From Trichomonas vaginalis G3 (taxonomy: Eukaryota > Parabasalia > Trichomonadida > Trichomonadidae): 64,000 nt of DNA. Position numbers and translations under genes: made by a program. The notes under the pieces are model-generated. The model was not told the origin of the DNA, searched no databases, and saw nothing but the letters and a program-made list of their open reading frames with translations. This document shows, piece after piece, positions 9,503 to 20,266 of this stretch; within the stretch, counting starts at the first letter, position 1, and each line of letters opens with the position of its first letter. The stretch spans positions 22,769,896 through 22,833,895 of the forward strand of contig NC_067206.1 in NCBI RefSeq assembly GCF_026262505.1, in the 5' to 3' direction.

Positions 9503-9505
9503 AAA

Positions 9506-10308
9506 GTCAATTTTATTTTTCATATTCAAATGGACTGAGTGTTAACATTTAACATTTTTTGCTAATTGTCGTCAAAAATTAGGCGTAAAGCAAAAATTGA
9601 TATTTCATATGGTTTTATGATAGATAAGCATTATATTCCCACTCATTATATTCGTAAATTTTGAGGTTTATCCTTCGCTTTTAAGATCATTGAATTTGAT
9701 TTTTATATAAAATAGTTAGATATTAGAAAATAATATGAGTTTATGTGATATTATTTTTCAGAAGATTTCATTCTATATGCCTATGAAAAGTACTCTCAAA
9801 ACTAACTTTTTCCTAATTATAATTAAATCTAGAATATTGTATTATGCTTAGTATTATTTCATTTTTCTCATTCAATTTAGAATTTACAAATGTCAAAAAA
9901 TTGAGAGCTGTCACTTTTGATGAATTTCTGTTTATTACAATAATTACATCAGATATTAATTACTGGACATTATGTTAGACTTGGTTCATTCAGACTTTTT
10001 TCGTGAAGTGAAATGACACAATGACGAAACCACTATATACACTGTCTTAATTCTATCGGCGCTTCGCGCCGATAGAATTGACTGAAAATTGATTTTTATT
10101 GTAGATTTTTGACATGTTCAATTTTGGTTTTATCTCCATTTATGATTAATGTGGAAATATAATTATATTTGATTTTGAATTCAATAATCTGGAAGAAAGA
10201 TGATACTTTTTGTATAATTTTATATGGATTAATTGAAGATTGAATAAGAAGACCATTTCAGATATGTTAATTTATGTCTGTCACAAAATAAAAAAAAATA
10301 AAATTGAA
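9506..10308. other. A+T-rich intergenic stretch with one GC-rich hairpin
   Basis: No convincing gene is seen. The only structured item is a perfect hairpin at 10049-10079 (arms AATTCTATCGGCG and CGCCGATAGAATT, loop CTTCG), strikingly GC-rich in an A+T-rich surround. It lies about 230 bp beyond the stop codon of the surface-protein gene on the minus strand and could be a 3' end signal or a remnant of a small mobile repeat. Confidence 0.5.
10049..10079. repeat. Perfect 13-bp-stem hairpin
   Basis: Arms at 10049-10061 and 10067-10079 pair perfectly around a 5-nt CTTCG loop. Isolated GC island in A+T-rich DNA. Function unknown. Confidence 0.8.
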
Positions 10309-11209
10309 TTATGCTGATTCATAGCTGTACATAGACTCATCTGTATGAACATCTCCTTCTTCTGAGTCATTGTGCTTTGCTTGCCTCTTCTTTTTCAGAA
10401 CAAAGAAAATAATGACACAAACAATTGCTATAACAATAATTAACCCGATAACGATGCCTGTTAACTTCGCAGGATTAATACTGCCATTTTTAGAACCATC
10501 CGATTCAGAAGTAGGAGCTGGTGTTGGAGTTGGAGTTTCATCTTCCGTGTATGAATCAGGTCTTGAAGCCAGAAAATGAGTTCCCAATTGTGAATTAATT
10601 ATGATTGAATCTTTGTCTCTTGATCTCATTGTTTTGAATTTATAACTGAACTTGTAACCTGCATTTGTAATTTGTACTGAATATACACTAATATTATCTG
10701 GATTTGAAGCCTCGGCCAATAACTTTCTTGATGATTCTTCATTAACAATCTTCGTGCCATCAGCTTTGTAATTTTTAACTTCTATAGACTCGTTAATGAC
10801 ATCTCCATCCATTCTTGATCGACCTTTTCCATCAAATGATGAAAGAACAAATGAATAATTTTTCTGATTTTCAATTGTATAATTAACATTTTCCATATTT
10901 CCAATGCGTAATTCACCTCTTCCAATCAAATATAGGGTATCATCGGTGTTAAGTTTAGATACTGACACAACAATTGATTGAATACTTGCTTTACCATTAA
11001 CATAAATAAAGCCACTTTCATTGAATTCAATACCAATAATGTTATTCTTAAGCAATGTATACTTTTCTCCTCCAAACATTGCATAGACATTTGTCTTTGA
11101 CATTTTAGCTGGTGGTTGGAGTAAAACTGTATATCCTTTCTTGAACGCATATATACCTGCTTTCAATACATGAAGACCAGGCAATAATGCATTAATATCG
11201 CTCTCATAG
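10309..11209 (-). pseudogene. C-terminal segment of split surface gene (membrane anchor and tail)
   Basis: About 300 codons covering a beta-rich domain with the words GKGRSRMDGD and SSRKLLAEASNPDNISVYS, a T/P-rich stalk (TPTPTPAPTSESD), the membrane helix and a cytoplasmic tail ending MYSYESA. It is roughly 60 percent identical by eye to the end of the paralogue at 20534. Open through to the 7-bp duplication CTCATAG at 11203-11209, where the coding sequence is interrupted. Confidence 0.85.
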
Positions 11210-11719
11210 TAGGGATGCGTTAAACACGCCATTTGACCGGGCGTACATTTTTTTTTGTTCGCCCAAAAATTTCGCCATTTGAGAAATTCAAAAATTAAAA
11301 ATAAAATTTTAATCTTGATTTTTTTATTTTCGTGATTTTTTTGAAACTTACATAAGCGATGAAATACTTTTTTTAAGTAATCGTTTATTATATATAAATA
11401 TATCTTAATAAATTTAATTCCTTAAGGTAGAGCGTGTTCAAATTTAAAATCTCATACAATATTTTCTTAATGGCGTATTTTTCTGAGGTCGCCCAAATAA
11501 AGGCGAATTCAAAATTGAGAACTCCAAGGCGTATGGCGAGTATTCAAAAAGTACGCCACTTACAAAATATTGAATGTGGATTATCAATTTTTTGGCGTGT
11601 TCAATTTCAAATTTTGATATTTATGTTTATTTTATTTAGTATAATGCTAAGAATTAAAATATAAAATTCATAGAATTTTTTCTTTGAAAATATTTTACAT
11701 TTTTATTAGACCACTCCTA

Positions 11720-13850
11720 GACTAGTCATCAGGTTATCCTCAGATCATCCTCAGACTACTCCTTATCAGATTACTCATCATCCTCAGACTACTCCTTAGA
11801 CCCCTCCTCATCAGACTACTCCTCAGATCTTCCTCATAAGACTCCTCCTCAGATCTTCCTCCTGAGACTACTCATCAGACTAGTCCTGAGACTAGTCCTC
11901 AGACTACTCCTGAAACTACTCCTCAGATTATCCGCAGACTCCTCCTCAGATTATCCTCAGACTCCTCCTCAGATTATCCTCAAACTACTCCTCGGTCTAA
12001 TCCTCAGACTCCTCCTCAGATTATGCTCAGATTATCCTCAAACTCCTCAGATTATCCTCAGACTACTCCTCAAACTCCTCAGTCTAATCCTCAGACTCCT
12101 CCTCAGACTACTCCTCAAACTACTTCTCGGTCTAATCCTCAGATTATCCTCAAATTCCTTAGATTATCCTCAGACTACTCCTCAAACTCCTCAGTCTAAT
12201 CCTCAGACTCCTCCTCAGATTATCCTCAAACTCCTCAGACTACTCCTCAAACTACTTCTCGGTCTAATCCTCAGACTCCTCCTCAGATTATGCTCAGATT
12301 ATCCTCAAACTCCTTAGATTATCCTCAGACTACTCCTCAAACTCCTCAGTCTAATCCTCAGACTCCTCCTCAGATTATCCTCAAACTCCTCAGACTACTC
12401 CTCAAACTACTTCTCGGTCTAATCCTCAGACTCCTCCTCAGATTATGCTCAGATTATCCTCAAACTCCTTAGATTATCCTCAGACTACTCCTCAAACTCC
12501 TCAGTCTAATCCTCAGACTCCTCCTCAGACTACTCCTCAAACTACTTCTCGGTCTAATCCTCAGATTATCCTCAAATTCCTCAGATTATCCTCAGACTAC
12601 TCCTCAAACTCCTCAGTCTAATCCTCAGACTCCTCCTCAGATTATCCTCAAACTCCTCAAACTACTTCTCGGTCTAATCCTCAGACTCCTCCTCAGATTA
12701 TGCTCAGATTATCCTCAAACTCCTTAGATTATCCTCAGACTACTCCTCAAACTCCTCAGTCTAATCCTCAGACTCCTCCTCAGATTATCCTCAAACTCCT
12801 CAGACTACTCCTCAAACTACTTCTCGGTCTAATCCTCAGACTCCTCCTCAGATTATGCTCAGATTATCCTCAAACTCCTCAGATTATCCTCAGACTACTC
12901 CTCAAACTCCTCAGTCTAATCCTCAGACTCCTCCTCAGATTATGCTCAGATTATCCTCAGACTCCTCCTCAGATTATCCTCAAATTCCTCAGATTATCCT
13001 CAGACTACTCCTCAAACTCCTCAGTCTAATCCTCAGACTCCTCCTCAGATTATCCTCAAACTCCTCAGACTACTCCTCAAACTACTTCTCGGTCTAATCC
13101 TCAGACTCCTCCTCAGATTATGCTCAGATTATCCTCAAACTCCTCAGATTATCCTCAGACTACTCCTCAAACTCCTCAGTCTAATCCTCAGACTCCTCCT
13201 CAGATTATGCTCAGATTATCCTCAAACTCCTCAGATTATGCTCAGATTATCCTCAAACTCCTCAGATTATCCTCAGACTACTCCTCAAACTCCTCAGTCT
13301 AATCCTCAGACTCCTCCTCAGACTACTCCTCAAATTCCTCAGATTATCCTCAAACTCCTCAGTCTAATCCTCAGACTCCTCCTCAGACTACTCCTCAAAC
13401 TCCTCAGATTATCCTCAAACTCCTCCTCAGATTATCCTCAGACAACTCCTGAAACTACTCATCAGACAACTCCTCAGACTACTCCTCAAACTCCTCAGAC
13501 TACTCCTCAAATTCCTCAGATTATCCTCAAACTCCTCCTCAGATTATCCTCAAACTCCTCAGACTACTCCTCAAACTCCTCAGATTATCCTCAAACTCCT
13601 CAGACTACTCCTCAAATTCCTCAGATTATCCTCAAACTCCTCCTCAGATTATCCTCAGACAACTCCTGAAACTACTCATCAGACAACTCCTCAGATTATC
13701 CTCAAACTACTCAGATTATCCTCAAACTCCTCAGACTACTCCTCAAACTCCTCAGACTACTCCTCAAACTCCTCAGATTATCATCAAACTCCTCAAACTA
13801 CTCCTCGGTCTAATCCTCAGACTCCTCCTCAGATTATCCTCAGATTATCA
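11720..13850 (+). repeat. CTCCTCAGA-type minisatellite with higher-order structure
   Basis: About 2.1 kb built from 12-15-base words such as ACTCCTCAAACTCCTCAG and CAGATTATCCTCAA. Early words are more varied; from about 12000 they form larger units of roughly 150-155 bp that recur (for example, the word CAGATTATGCTCAGATTATC near 12285, 12440, 12695 and 12850). The plus strand is nearly devoid of G except in CAG and CGG, giving strong strand asymmetry. Plus-strand frames in it (rich in S, L, P, Q and T) are by-products of the repeat. Confidence 0.9.
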
Positions 13851-14044
13851 CTTTACATATATATATATATCGATAACTAAATAATTACTTATTATACTTT
13901 CTTTATTTTTTTTAATTTTAAAATAATATTAATATATCTTTCTACGTTTAATGATGAAAAGAGAAAGAGGAGTAAAAAGAGGAAAGAGAAAAGAAAGAGA
14001 GAGAAAAAAAAGGACGGCGATAATTTTGTATTGTTTTGTTATTC

Positions 14045-14081
14045 GGCCGAATGGCGGCTACTTCGTACCCGCCATTCGGCC
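14045..14081. repeat. GC-rich hairpin near the right end of the TIR element
   Basis: Arms GGCCGAATGGCGG and CCGCCATTCGGCC pair perfectly around an ~11-nt loop, close to the element's right terminus, with further GGCG/CGCC words around it. It may be a transposase recognition structure. Confidence 0.7.
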
Positions 14082-14148
14082 CCAAAAATGGCGTATTATT
14101 CTATTTTTAAACGGTCATGGCGTAAAACCGTCGCATCCCTACTCATAG

Positions 14149-14390
14149 TTGAACTTTTTAGAAACTAAATATTGCCGAGAATTTTCAAACACCAATAAAA
14201 TTCCCAGGTAATAATTTCCGGATTGTAAATTGTGTTCAATATCTATTTGATGTGGAGTACCGCTCATGTTTTCTCGTAATAGCATCAAATTAGAACTTTC
14301 TGTAACTTGATTTGATGATATTATGTAACTTACGTTATAACTATATATATAATTTGCATCCAATTTCAGATTGACACTTAATGTTGTGAG
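14149..14390 (-). pseudogene. Middle segment of split surface gene
   Basis: About 80 codons reading TLSVNLKLDANYIYSYNVSY onward to FENSRQYLVSKKFNYE. The paralogue at 20534-21855 reads RVNLKLDYNYRSNYTIKYVV and FENDENQEPFVSKEIDFEKS at the same place, so this is one domain of the ectodomain isolated between two transposon insertions. Both edges end in target-site duplications (CTCATAG at the left, GTTGTGAG at the right). Confidence 0.85.
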
Positions 14391-15017
14391 TATAGATCTG
14401 CAATTTTCCCAAATGAACGGGGTGGATAAGATCCCATCCCTATCGTCATCCCAGTGTCAATTTTACAAAAAAATTCTTAATAAAAATTTTTATTAAAAAA
14501 TTCTTATCTTTTTTCATTGAAATTTAAATAATAAAATAAATTTGGCTGTAAAAACCATCAATTATTATAATTCTTATCGAAACACATGTAGAAAAACACT
14601 TATCTTTTATACTCTTTCTATTTAAAACCTGTTTAGTTCAGTAATTAATAATAAAAATTGTGAAAATAGTGACTATTTAACTAAAAATATATTAAATGAT
14701 GTAATAATGAGATATACATATATTTTTACGTAAAGTATAGTATAATCGTAAAGTCCATTGGTTCGATTCAAGGGGATTTTCACACTTTTTTCTTTTTTAA
14801 AATTTCAGAGGTTTATTTTTAAGGTTCTCGCTGGCGACCCCCCGTTCGTCGAAAAAAAATTGATTTTTGCTGGCGACCCCCAATCACCAATTTTTTTTCG
14901 ACGAACGTGGGGGGTCGCCAGCGAGAACCTTAAAAAAAAACAGAATCCCAAAAAGGTGACATTTTGGGTGTATCGTCTATCCCAGGGATAGAAAAATGAC
15001 TTCACCTTGGATCTATA
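14391..15017. mobile_element. 627-bp TIR foldback element, 8-bp target duplication
   Basis: Termini TATAGATC at 14391 and GATCTATA at 15017 form a short inverted repeat with partial similarity further in (ATCCCATCCCTATCG against CTATCCCTGGGATAG). Direct copies of GTTGTGAG flank it at 14383-14390 and 15018-15025, and the host frame resumes on either side. It encodes nothing and holds a long foldback (14821-14931). A MITE-like element is the best reading; superfamily undecided. Confidence 0.85.
14821..14931. repeat. ~40-bp-stem foldback inside the 627-bp element
   Basis: Left arm from AAGGTTCTCGCTGGCGACCC and its reverse complement ending GGGTCGCCAGCGAGAACCTT pair over about 40 bases with one or two differences. 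The loop repeats part of the arm (GCTGGCGACCCCC), so there are three copies of this word in 110 bp. The central arm carries GTTCGTCGAAAAAAAATTG. Confidence 0.85.
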
Positions 15018-17722
15018 GTTGTGAGATCCAGTTCAACAATTTCGAAATCGAACTTGAAAGTTGGAATAATTTTAATGCCTAAGTAAGTTACATATGAACG
15101 AATAGGATCGGCTTTACTTGAGATAAAAATTGTGATTTGTGTGCAAGGGTAAGATGATTTTGGATTAGGAAGAGTTAGATTGAATTCAACAGTTTCTCCA
15201 GTAGTTGATGCCAATAATATATTGTTTTGACTATTGCCAGTATAGTCTACAAAATAGAAATCACGTGCTCTATAAGCTAATCTACTTATAGATGGGGACC
15301 ATTTGATTGTAACTTCATCACCTTCATGATATTCATCTTTTAAGTCTTGAATAGTGAGCTCATCAGATGCATCTGAAAATCTATTTGTATCAATGAAACA
15401 TTGTACTCCTACGGAATTATTAAACTTATCAATAAATTTGAAATAAATTCTTGTTCTTGGTACCCTAACTTTTACAGAGAAAAAGTTGTTCTCATCTAAA
15501 CTAGAAACTGAGAATGCATCTTCGAAAGCCTCATCACCTTCATTCTTAAATTGGACTTTCATTGTATTAAAATCACCAATATATTTGAGTTTGAAATCAA
15601 AAGGTGCTATTGAACCTGTTTCTGAAAAATAACGTGGATAATCTAACTCAATATCAGGAACTGCGCATATTTTGAGGTTTGATATTTCGCAATAATTTAT
15701 TATCGATGCAGACGAATCAGTTTTAATCATTGCAAATGAAATTGTTGTTTGCTCTACAGTTTGGGTGGAAATATATACATAAACATTAAATTCATTTGTG
15801 GTACCAACTGCTTCCATTCTCACATTAAGGTCGTATTGTGAAGAACCAGCTGCTGAATCATGATTTCCTAATTTTGCTTTATATGTAACTTCGGAACTTT
15901 CAATATTATTAATGTTACATTTGAACAATAGATTATGTCCTGATCCATATGAATCTTCTGTAGCTCTACAATCAATTGAGCTTTGTGTTATTTCCGATCC
16001 TTCTTCAATTGTTAGATCAATAGGAATTACAGCTGAAGTGCTTTCAATTGGATTAGTTGCCTGTAACAATAATTTCTTTTGGCCAACAGTTACTGTACTT
16101 GGAATTATAAATGAAAGAATAAATTCATTTTCGTTTTCTGCATCTTGTGTAAGTCTCTCGATTTTAAGTATTGGTGAATTATTTATATCCAAAGGAGTTT
16201 CTTTGGTTACATCGTCCTCAAATTTATATTTAAAATAAGTATCTTGCATGCATTTTGGTTCAATACTTTCAATTTTCAGTAACATTCTTGAACCAGCTTT
16301 GTAAGTATGTGTACTACTAATGTCAGAAATTGAATTGATAAACAGTCCTGCTGCAACAATAGTAATATCAAAAGTTTTTGAGACAACAATTTTATTTTGC
16401 ATAATTGCTGCAAAAGTAACTTGCGATATGTCTTTATAGTTTTCTGAGACATATTTAATTTGATTATTCAATTGAACGGAATAGCTATGGGGAGTATCAG
16501 CAATTAATTCAACGTTATAGTCCTCTGCGAACATAGAACTGCCACCCAATTTTGCAACAGTTTTGAAATCATAACCATATATAGCATTGTGTGTTATCTG
16601 TAATGTTCCTTTAATTCCACCTGTTGATGATAATGGTAAGTATTTTTTGTTATAATTAATATCAACGTATATATATTGAATTTCCTCTCTGGAAAATTCA
16701 CCACATTGACGGAAAATAAGTTCAATATAATTTGTTGATCCATCAACTGTTAATTGAATACTAAATTCGATAATTTTTTTTGAATTTCCATATGGTTTAA
16801 AAGCTTGAATAGCTCCATTGTAAGAAAATTTCAGTTCATCTGCATCAACTTCATTTTCAAATGTAACTCTACCTGTAATAACTTCTTGGTTTTGGAAAAA
16901 GTATCTCATATACACCTTTTCTTTGTTTGTTAATATAACACTTTCGCTTCTGAGATCTGGTACTATTCTAACATTTGTAAATTCTGTGTAATTTAAAATC
17001 TCTGATGTTGTAGCATCTGTCATAATAAAAGTTACTTTATCTTGAATTTTTGTTAAATATCTTGATATATTTAATCGACCTGTTGGAAAATAAATAAAAT
17101 TTCTAAGTGGACCATCGTATTCATTGATGTATGTATAATGTTGTAAATTTGATGAATATGAACCCACCTTATAATATACTTTAAAATGAGGAACTGAAGG
17201 ATTGCAATATACATTGAAAGTTGGAGGATTAAGTGAATTAAATTTGAAACTGCTATCTGTTATTTCCGCAAAAATTCTGTCAGGTTGTGGATGTGGAATA
17301 ATATGAATAGGCATTGTGAATGTATCGCTAACAATATCTGTTTCTCCATCAATTATATGAACACGAAATAGTAAATAATGATCGCCAAATGTTAAAGTTT
17401 TTGGTATGAAAAAGTAATTTATGCCATTTAAACTATTAACTATAATTTTGTTATCTGTAAACGAATTCTCGCTTCCATTTGGACTGTCTGCAATGGCTGC
17501 TTCATATTCTTTATTTCCTTTTCCATAGTAAGTCAAATCAAATTTGATAATATTTATAGAATATGGTAGCCATTTGCCTAGAAATGGCTGCCGATTATAA
17601 GTTTCAATAGATGATATTATTGGCTTCCCATTACACCTGATTGTTTGTGAAAATACGTTGTGTGTTGATTCATATAAGGCCATAGAAGTGAATTCTTCTT
17701 TTTGTGTAATATTGAATTTCAA
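15018..17722 (-). pseudogene. N-terminal/ectodomain segment of split surface gene
   Basis: A long open frame of about 900 residues from MKFNITQKEEF. It is a string of beta-sandwich-like modules with recurrent words for strand and turn (YKVGSYSSNLQHYTY, FKYKFEDDVTKE, LLASTTGETVEFNLTLPNPK) and many Asn-X-Ser/Thr sites; few cysteines. The last residues FDFEIVELDLTT match FDFDIIEMNTTN in the paralogue. The ATG at 17722 is internal: the natural leader starts at 17925 in another frame. Extracellular adhesion or variable surface coat is a plausible role, inferred from architecture. Confidence 0.8.
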
Positions 17723-17925
17723 AATATTTGGGCCTATAAAGGTGGCTGTTACTTTTGTACTTAAAAAAATGCTGCTTGTCTTCGCCCTAATGATATTTCA
17801 TAAGTATTTTCTGGAGATAGCCCGGAACAAGTTAGTGAATTCTCTTCGTCAAACTTGAGAAGGGATGTAATTTGCTCGCATTGAATTTCGTGGCGACTAA
17901 ATATAGGTAGAAAAAGCAAAAACAT

Positions 17926-18847
17926 TTATTCCTAAAAAAGGGAAAAAATTGAATTAGTTTCAATTTAAAATCAATGAAATTGAGAAACTCTCATTATAAT
18001 ATAAAATCAAAGAAACTGGAAAACTTGAAGAATTCAAAAAAATTTTACACCATAGAAAAATTCAGAATTGAGATGTTAAAAAAATAATAATAATAAAAAA
18101 CGCCTTCCCGATCACTATCCAAAAGAAATTAGAGGAGCGTTAGTTTCGGAAGTTCTCAATTTAAAAAAAATTTGGAAGTGTAATGAGAGATTAATATTTT
18201 GAAGAATAGCTTTGCAGTATCATCTAAGTTAAGTTATTTATTTTTTATTCCTAAATCTTTCGAAAAACGAGTGACTAAAAACTACTTTTTTGCATTTTTC
18301 TTTTTCAAAGTATCGATTCCAAATTGCCAATCGTTTCTCCATTATTTTCATCCTTTTTTTGTAATAATTAGAAGCTTGATCTTGGTTAGGATCATGATTT
18401 GGGAAAACGACAAAATCTTGTGGAAAAATGACCGTGTTTAAAGAATGTGAGTAATTGCTTATATTTGAATTGATCATGATTGTTTATCTATCTTCTATTT
18501 CTATTTTACTTGATTTAACAATTAAATATCATATTTTTAATATAATATCTTTCAAAAAAATTTTCAGTAATTATTTCATGTCCGTGCATGTTTTGATTTC
18601 TGAATGAATTGTATAATTTATTCAACTTCTTTTAAAGAATCGTTTTTTTTACAATGGAAATAATGTTTCAATGGTTTTATCATATGCTGTTTTTATTGTC
18701 ATGTATTTCAATGATTTTGTAATAGATAAGGATGCTGTTTTGCGAATAGTGTCACTTTGATAGCACTAATTTAAGGGAGATTGTGTACGAAGTAATAGCT
18801 TATATAGGATATTTGGATAAAGTTGTTAGTATAACTTTTTTTTTCAT
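17926..18847. other. Intergenic, A+T-rich, upstream of the split surface gene
   Basis: Mostly homopolymer-rich A+T sequence; no tRNA, repeat array or conserved frame recognised except the doubtful 79-aa frame at 18238-18477. No strict TCA-pyrimidine initiator stands close to the ATG at 17925; TCAAT lies about 25 nt upstream. Confidence 0.5.
18238..18477 (-). CDS. Doubtful 79-aa hypothetical protein
   Basis: The frame (MINSNISNYSHSLNTVIFPQ to HSFFERFRNKK) has a protein-like mix and a basic C-terminal half (YYKKRMKIMEKRLAIWNRYF). There is no family match that I can recognise and the overlapping frame on the other strand is as long, so it may be chance or the last piece of an old gene. Confidence 0.25.
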   Translation of the reverse strand: MINSNISNYSHSLNTVIFPQDFVVFPNHDPNQDQASNYYKKRMKIMEKRLAIWNRYFEKEKCKKVVFSHSFFERFRNKK

Positions 18848-18942
18848 TTAAGGGTGCACTTACCACATTCTGACATGCAATCAAAAAATCAATATATCTT
18901 TAGTTTAATAGCAAAAAAGTATAGCAGCCATATTATGTTATA

Positions 18943-20246
18943 TAGGGTGTCCAAAGGTGTGTTTAGCACAAACCTGAATACTGCGAATAGAAATAAACAA
19001 GTTACATATATATAAAGTTTATTTAAATATAATCACCATTGGATTCAATCACGCGTTCGCAGCGATCGATCCAGGCTTGAAAGACACGCTTTAAATCATC
19101 ATGAGAAAATTGCTCAAATTGCTCTCTTACAAAATTTTCAAGATCATCTGGACTCGCGAATTCGCGTCCTTCAGCTCTCTTTTTTAGCGTGCCGAATAAA
19201 TAAAAGTCAGAGGGTGCAATATCAGGTGAATAAATTGGGTTTGGAACAACTTTGACATTGTTTTCCACCAAGTAATTCATTACCTTATGACTTTTGTGAA
19301 CTCTTGAATTATCAAAATGAATTGCAAACTTTTGTTTTTGTTGTTTGGATTTCTCAAACTCATCAGAATTGATAATTTGAGTAAGAACATTGTCAATTAG
19401 ATACTGAGCATTCATCGTATTAGGTTTTTGAAGAATATCAATTGCGATGATGCCATTCACGCCCCAAAAAACCGACAACATCATCATTGGTGTGTCAATT
19501 TTTTTCTTCGGGAATGTTTGCGGATTTTCATCCTTCGGGATCCACATGATTTTGGCTTCTGTTGCATATTGAAACCAAGACTCGTCCCCTGTTACTAAAA
19601 AGCGAAACTTCTTGGATTGATACGCACCCAATATAGAGAGGAGCTCTTTCGAAGATTGGACTCTAGATTTTTTTTGAACTGAATTAAGGTTGTGCGGAAC
19701 CCAACGTGTATACGCTAGTTTGTAGTTCAAATAATTGTGCAGATAATAACTGACTGTTGTACGTGGTATCTTTGTCATCTCCTCTATCCTTCTGAGTGAT
19801 GCTCTTGGGTCTTCATCTAGCGCTTGAAGAATTGCTTTGATTTTTCTTTGATCCGGCGATTTTTTGTCAATTTTTATGATGGGCGCCTTTTTGTTCATGA
19901 AGTGATACATCCGAACATGATACGTTACAGTGGAATAGCTAGGAGCATCCATACCGAAGCATTTTACCAATGTCTCGTAGATTTTTTTACAGTCTTTGCA
20001 TTTTTTTGCAAGAGCGAGGATGTTTTCTTTATGATTCATTAAAAAAATGAAAAAAATCCCGCCAAAATTTCCCGCGAAACTGCCTCTTGTCTCAAAATTC
20101 ATTTTATATCCCGGCATGGCGCCAAAATACAACTTACTCATCATATACATATATTCATATTTTTTATTATATATTTATAATCAGCATATATCTCCTTTAA
20201 TAGTCTCATATAGAGCGCTGTGCTAAACGCACCTTTGGACACCCTA
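18943..20246 (-). mobile_element. Tvmar1: mariner transposon (Tvmar1-like)
   Basis: A 1.3-kb element with ~28-bp inverted ends (TAGGGTGTCCAAAGGTG at the left, its complement at the right, one or two mismatches) flanked by TA dinucleotides (18941-18942, 20247-20248). It encodes one DD34D transposase. Size, termini and residue pattern agree with the Tvmar1 family described from T. vaginalis. The frame is open and the ends match well, so this is a young copy. Confidence 0.9.
19023..20039 (-). CDS. mariner transposase, DD34D
   Basis: It catalyses cut-and-paste movement into TA sites. The ATG at 20039 (MNHKENILALAKKCKDCKKI) gives 338 residues, the normal mariner length; an upstream in-frame ATG at 20150 lies close to the inverted repeat and adds an atypical leader. 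Residues 1-110 hold two helix-turn-helix units (second in PRASLRRIEEMTKIPRTTVS). The catalytic triad is visible: Asp in FLVTGDESWFQY, Asp in FAIHFDNSRVHKSHK, Asp in YSPDIAPSDFYLFG with 34 residues between the last two. The linker word is WVPHNL, as expected for mariners. No stop or shift is seen. Confidence 0.9.
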   Translation of the reverse strand: MNHKENILALAKKCKDCKKIYETLVKCFGMDAPSYSTVTYHVRMYHFMNKKAPIIKIDKKSPDQRKIKAILQALDEDPRASLRRIEEMTKIPRTTVSYYLHNYLNYKLAYTRWVPHNLNSVQKKSRVQSSKELLSILGAYQSKKFRFLVTGDESWFQYATEAKIMWIPKDENPQTFPKKKIDTPMMMLSVFWGVNGIIAIDILQKPNTMNAQYLIDNVLTQIINSDEFEKSKQQKQKFAIHFDNSRVHKSHKVMNYLVENNVKVVPNPIYSPDIAPSDFYLFGTLKKRAEGREFASPDDLENFVREQFEQFSHDDLKRVFQAWIDRCERVIESNGDYI

Positions 20247-20266
20247 TATGTAATGATTTATATTTA

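Larger units (their letters stand above)
7941..9505 (-). mobile_element. IS481/Ginger-like DNA transposon with long inverted ends
   Basis: About 1.56 kb bounded by ~184-bp, nearly perfect terminal inverted repeats (7944-8127 and 9323-9502, outermost bases TTTGATTAAATG). It encodes a single 353-aa DDE integrase on the minus strand. One end abuts the T-run of the Maverick terminus, so a target duplication cannot be read with confidence. The single-gene plan with an integrase of retroviral/IS3-IS481 type matches the eukaryotic Ginger, IS3EU and IS481EU groups; I cannot choose between them from sequence alone. The frame is intact and the arms nearly identical, so the copy looks young. Confidence 0.8.
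11210..14141. mobile_element. 2.9-kb TIR element without transposase, 7-bp target duplication
   Basis: Bounded by TAGGGATGCG at 11210 and CGCATCCCTA at 14141, with an imperfect inner extension (ACGCCAT..TGACCG) on both sides, and flanked by direct copies of CTCATAG (11203-11209, 14142-14148). Removing the element and one duplicate makes the host coding frame continuous (KKFNYE then SDINALLPG), which fixes the borders. It contains no transposase frame; most of it is a satellite-like array. The target length and termini would suit a Mutator-type non-autonomous element, but the family is not proven. Confidence 0.85.
10309..17925 (-). pseudogene. Host type I surface protein gene split by two transposons
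   Basis: Three collinear pieces (15018-17925, 14149-14390, 10309-11209) align end to end with the paralogue at 20534-21855 once two inserted TIR elements are set aside. The start ATG at 17925 gives a short hydrophobic leader (MFLLFLPIFS). The ectodomain is a series of beta-sandwich-like, Y/N/S-rich modules of roughly 100 residues; the end has a 20-residue membrane helix (IVIGLIIVIAIVCVIIFFVL), a KKKRQAK stop-transfer and an acidic tail SEEGDVHTDES. This is the plan of Trichomonas adhesin-like surface proteins, but no named family is recognised. Besides the insertions, the leader frame and the main frame are separated by a one-base shift at a seven-T run near 17766. The gene is probably dead unless the shift is a sequencing slip. 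Confidence 0.8.

Noticed and set aside
12290-13669. Several plus-strand open frames rich in S, L, P, Q and T across the minisatellite
   Set aside because: They follow directly from the CTCCTCAGA words, shift frame with unit length and have no start context or homologue; treated as repeat by-products.
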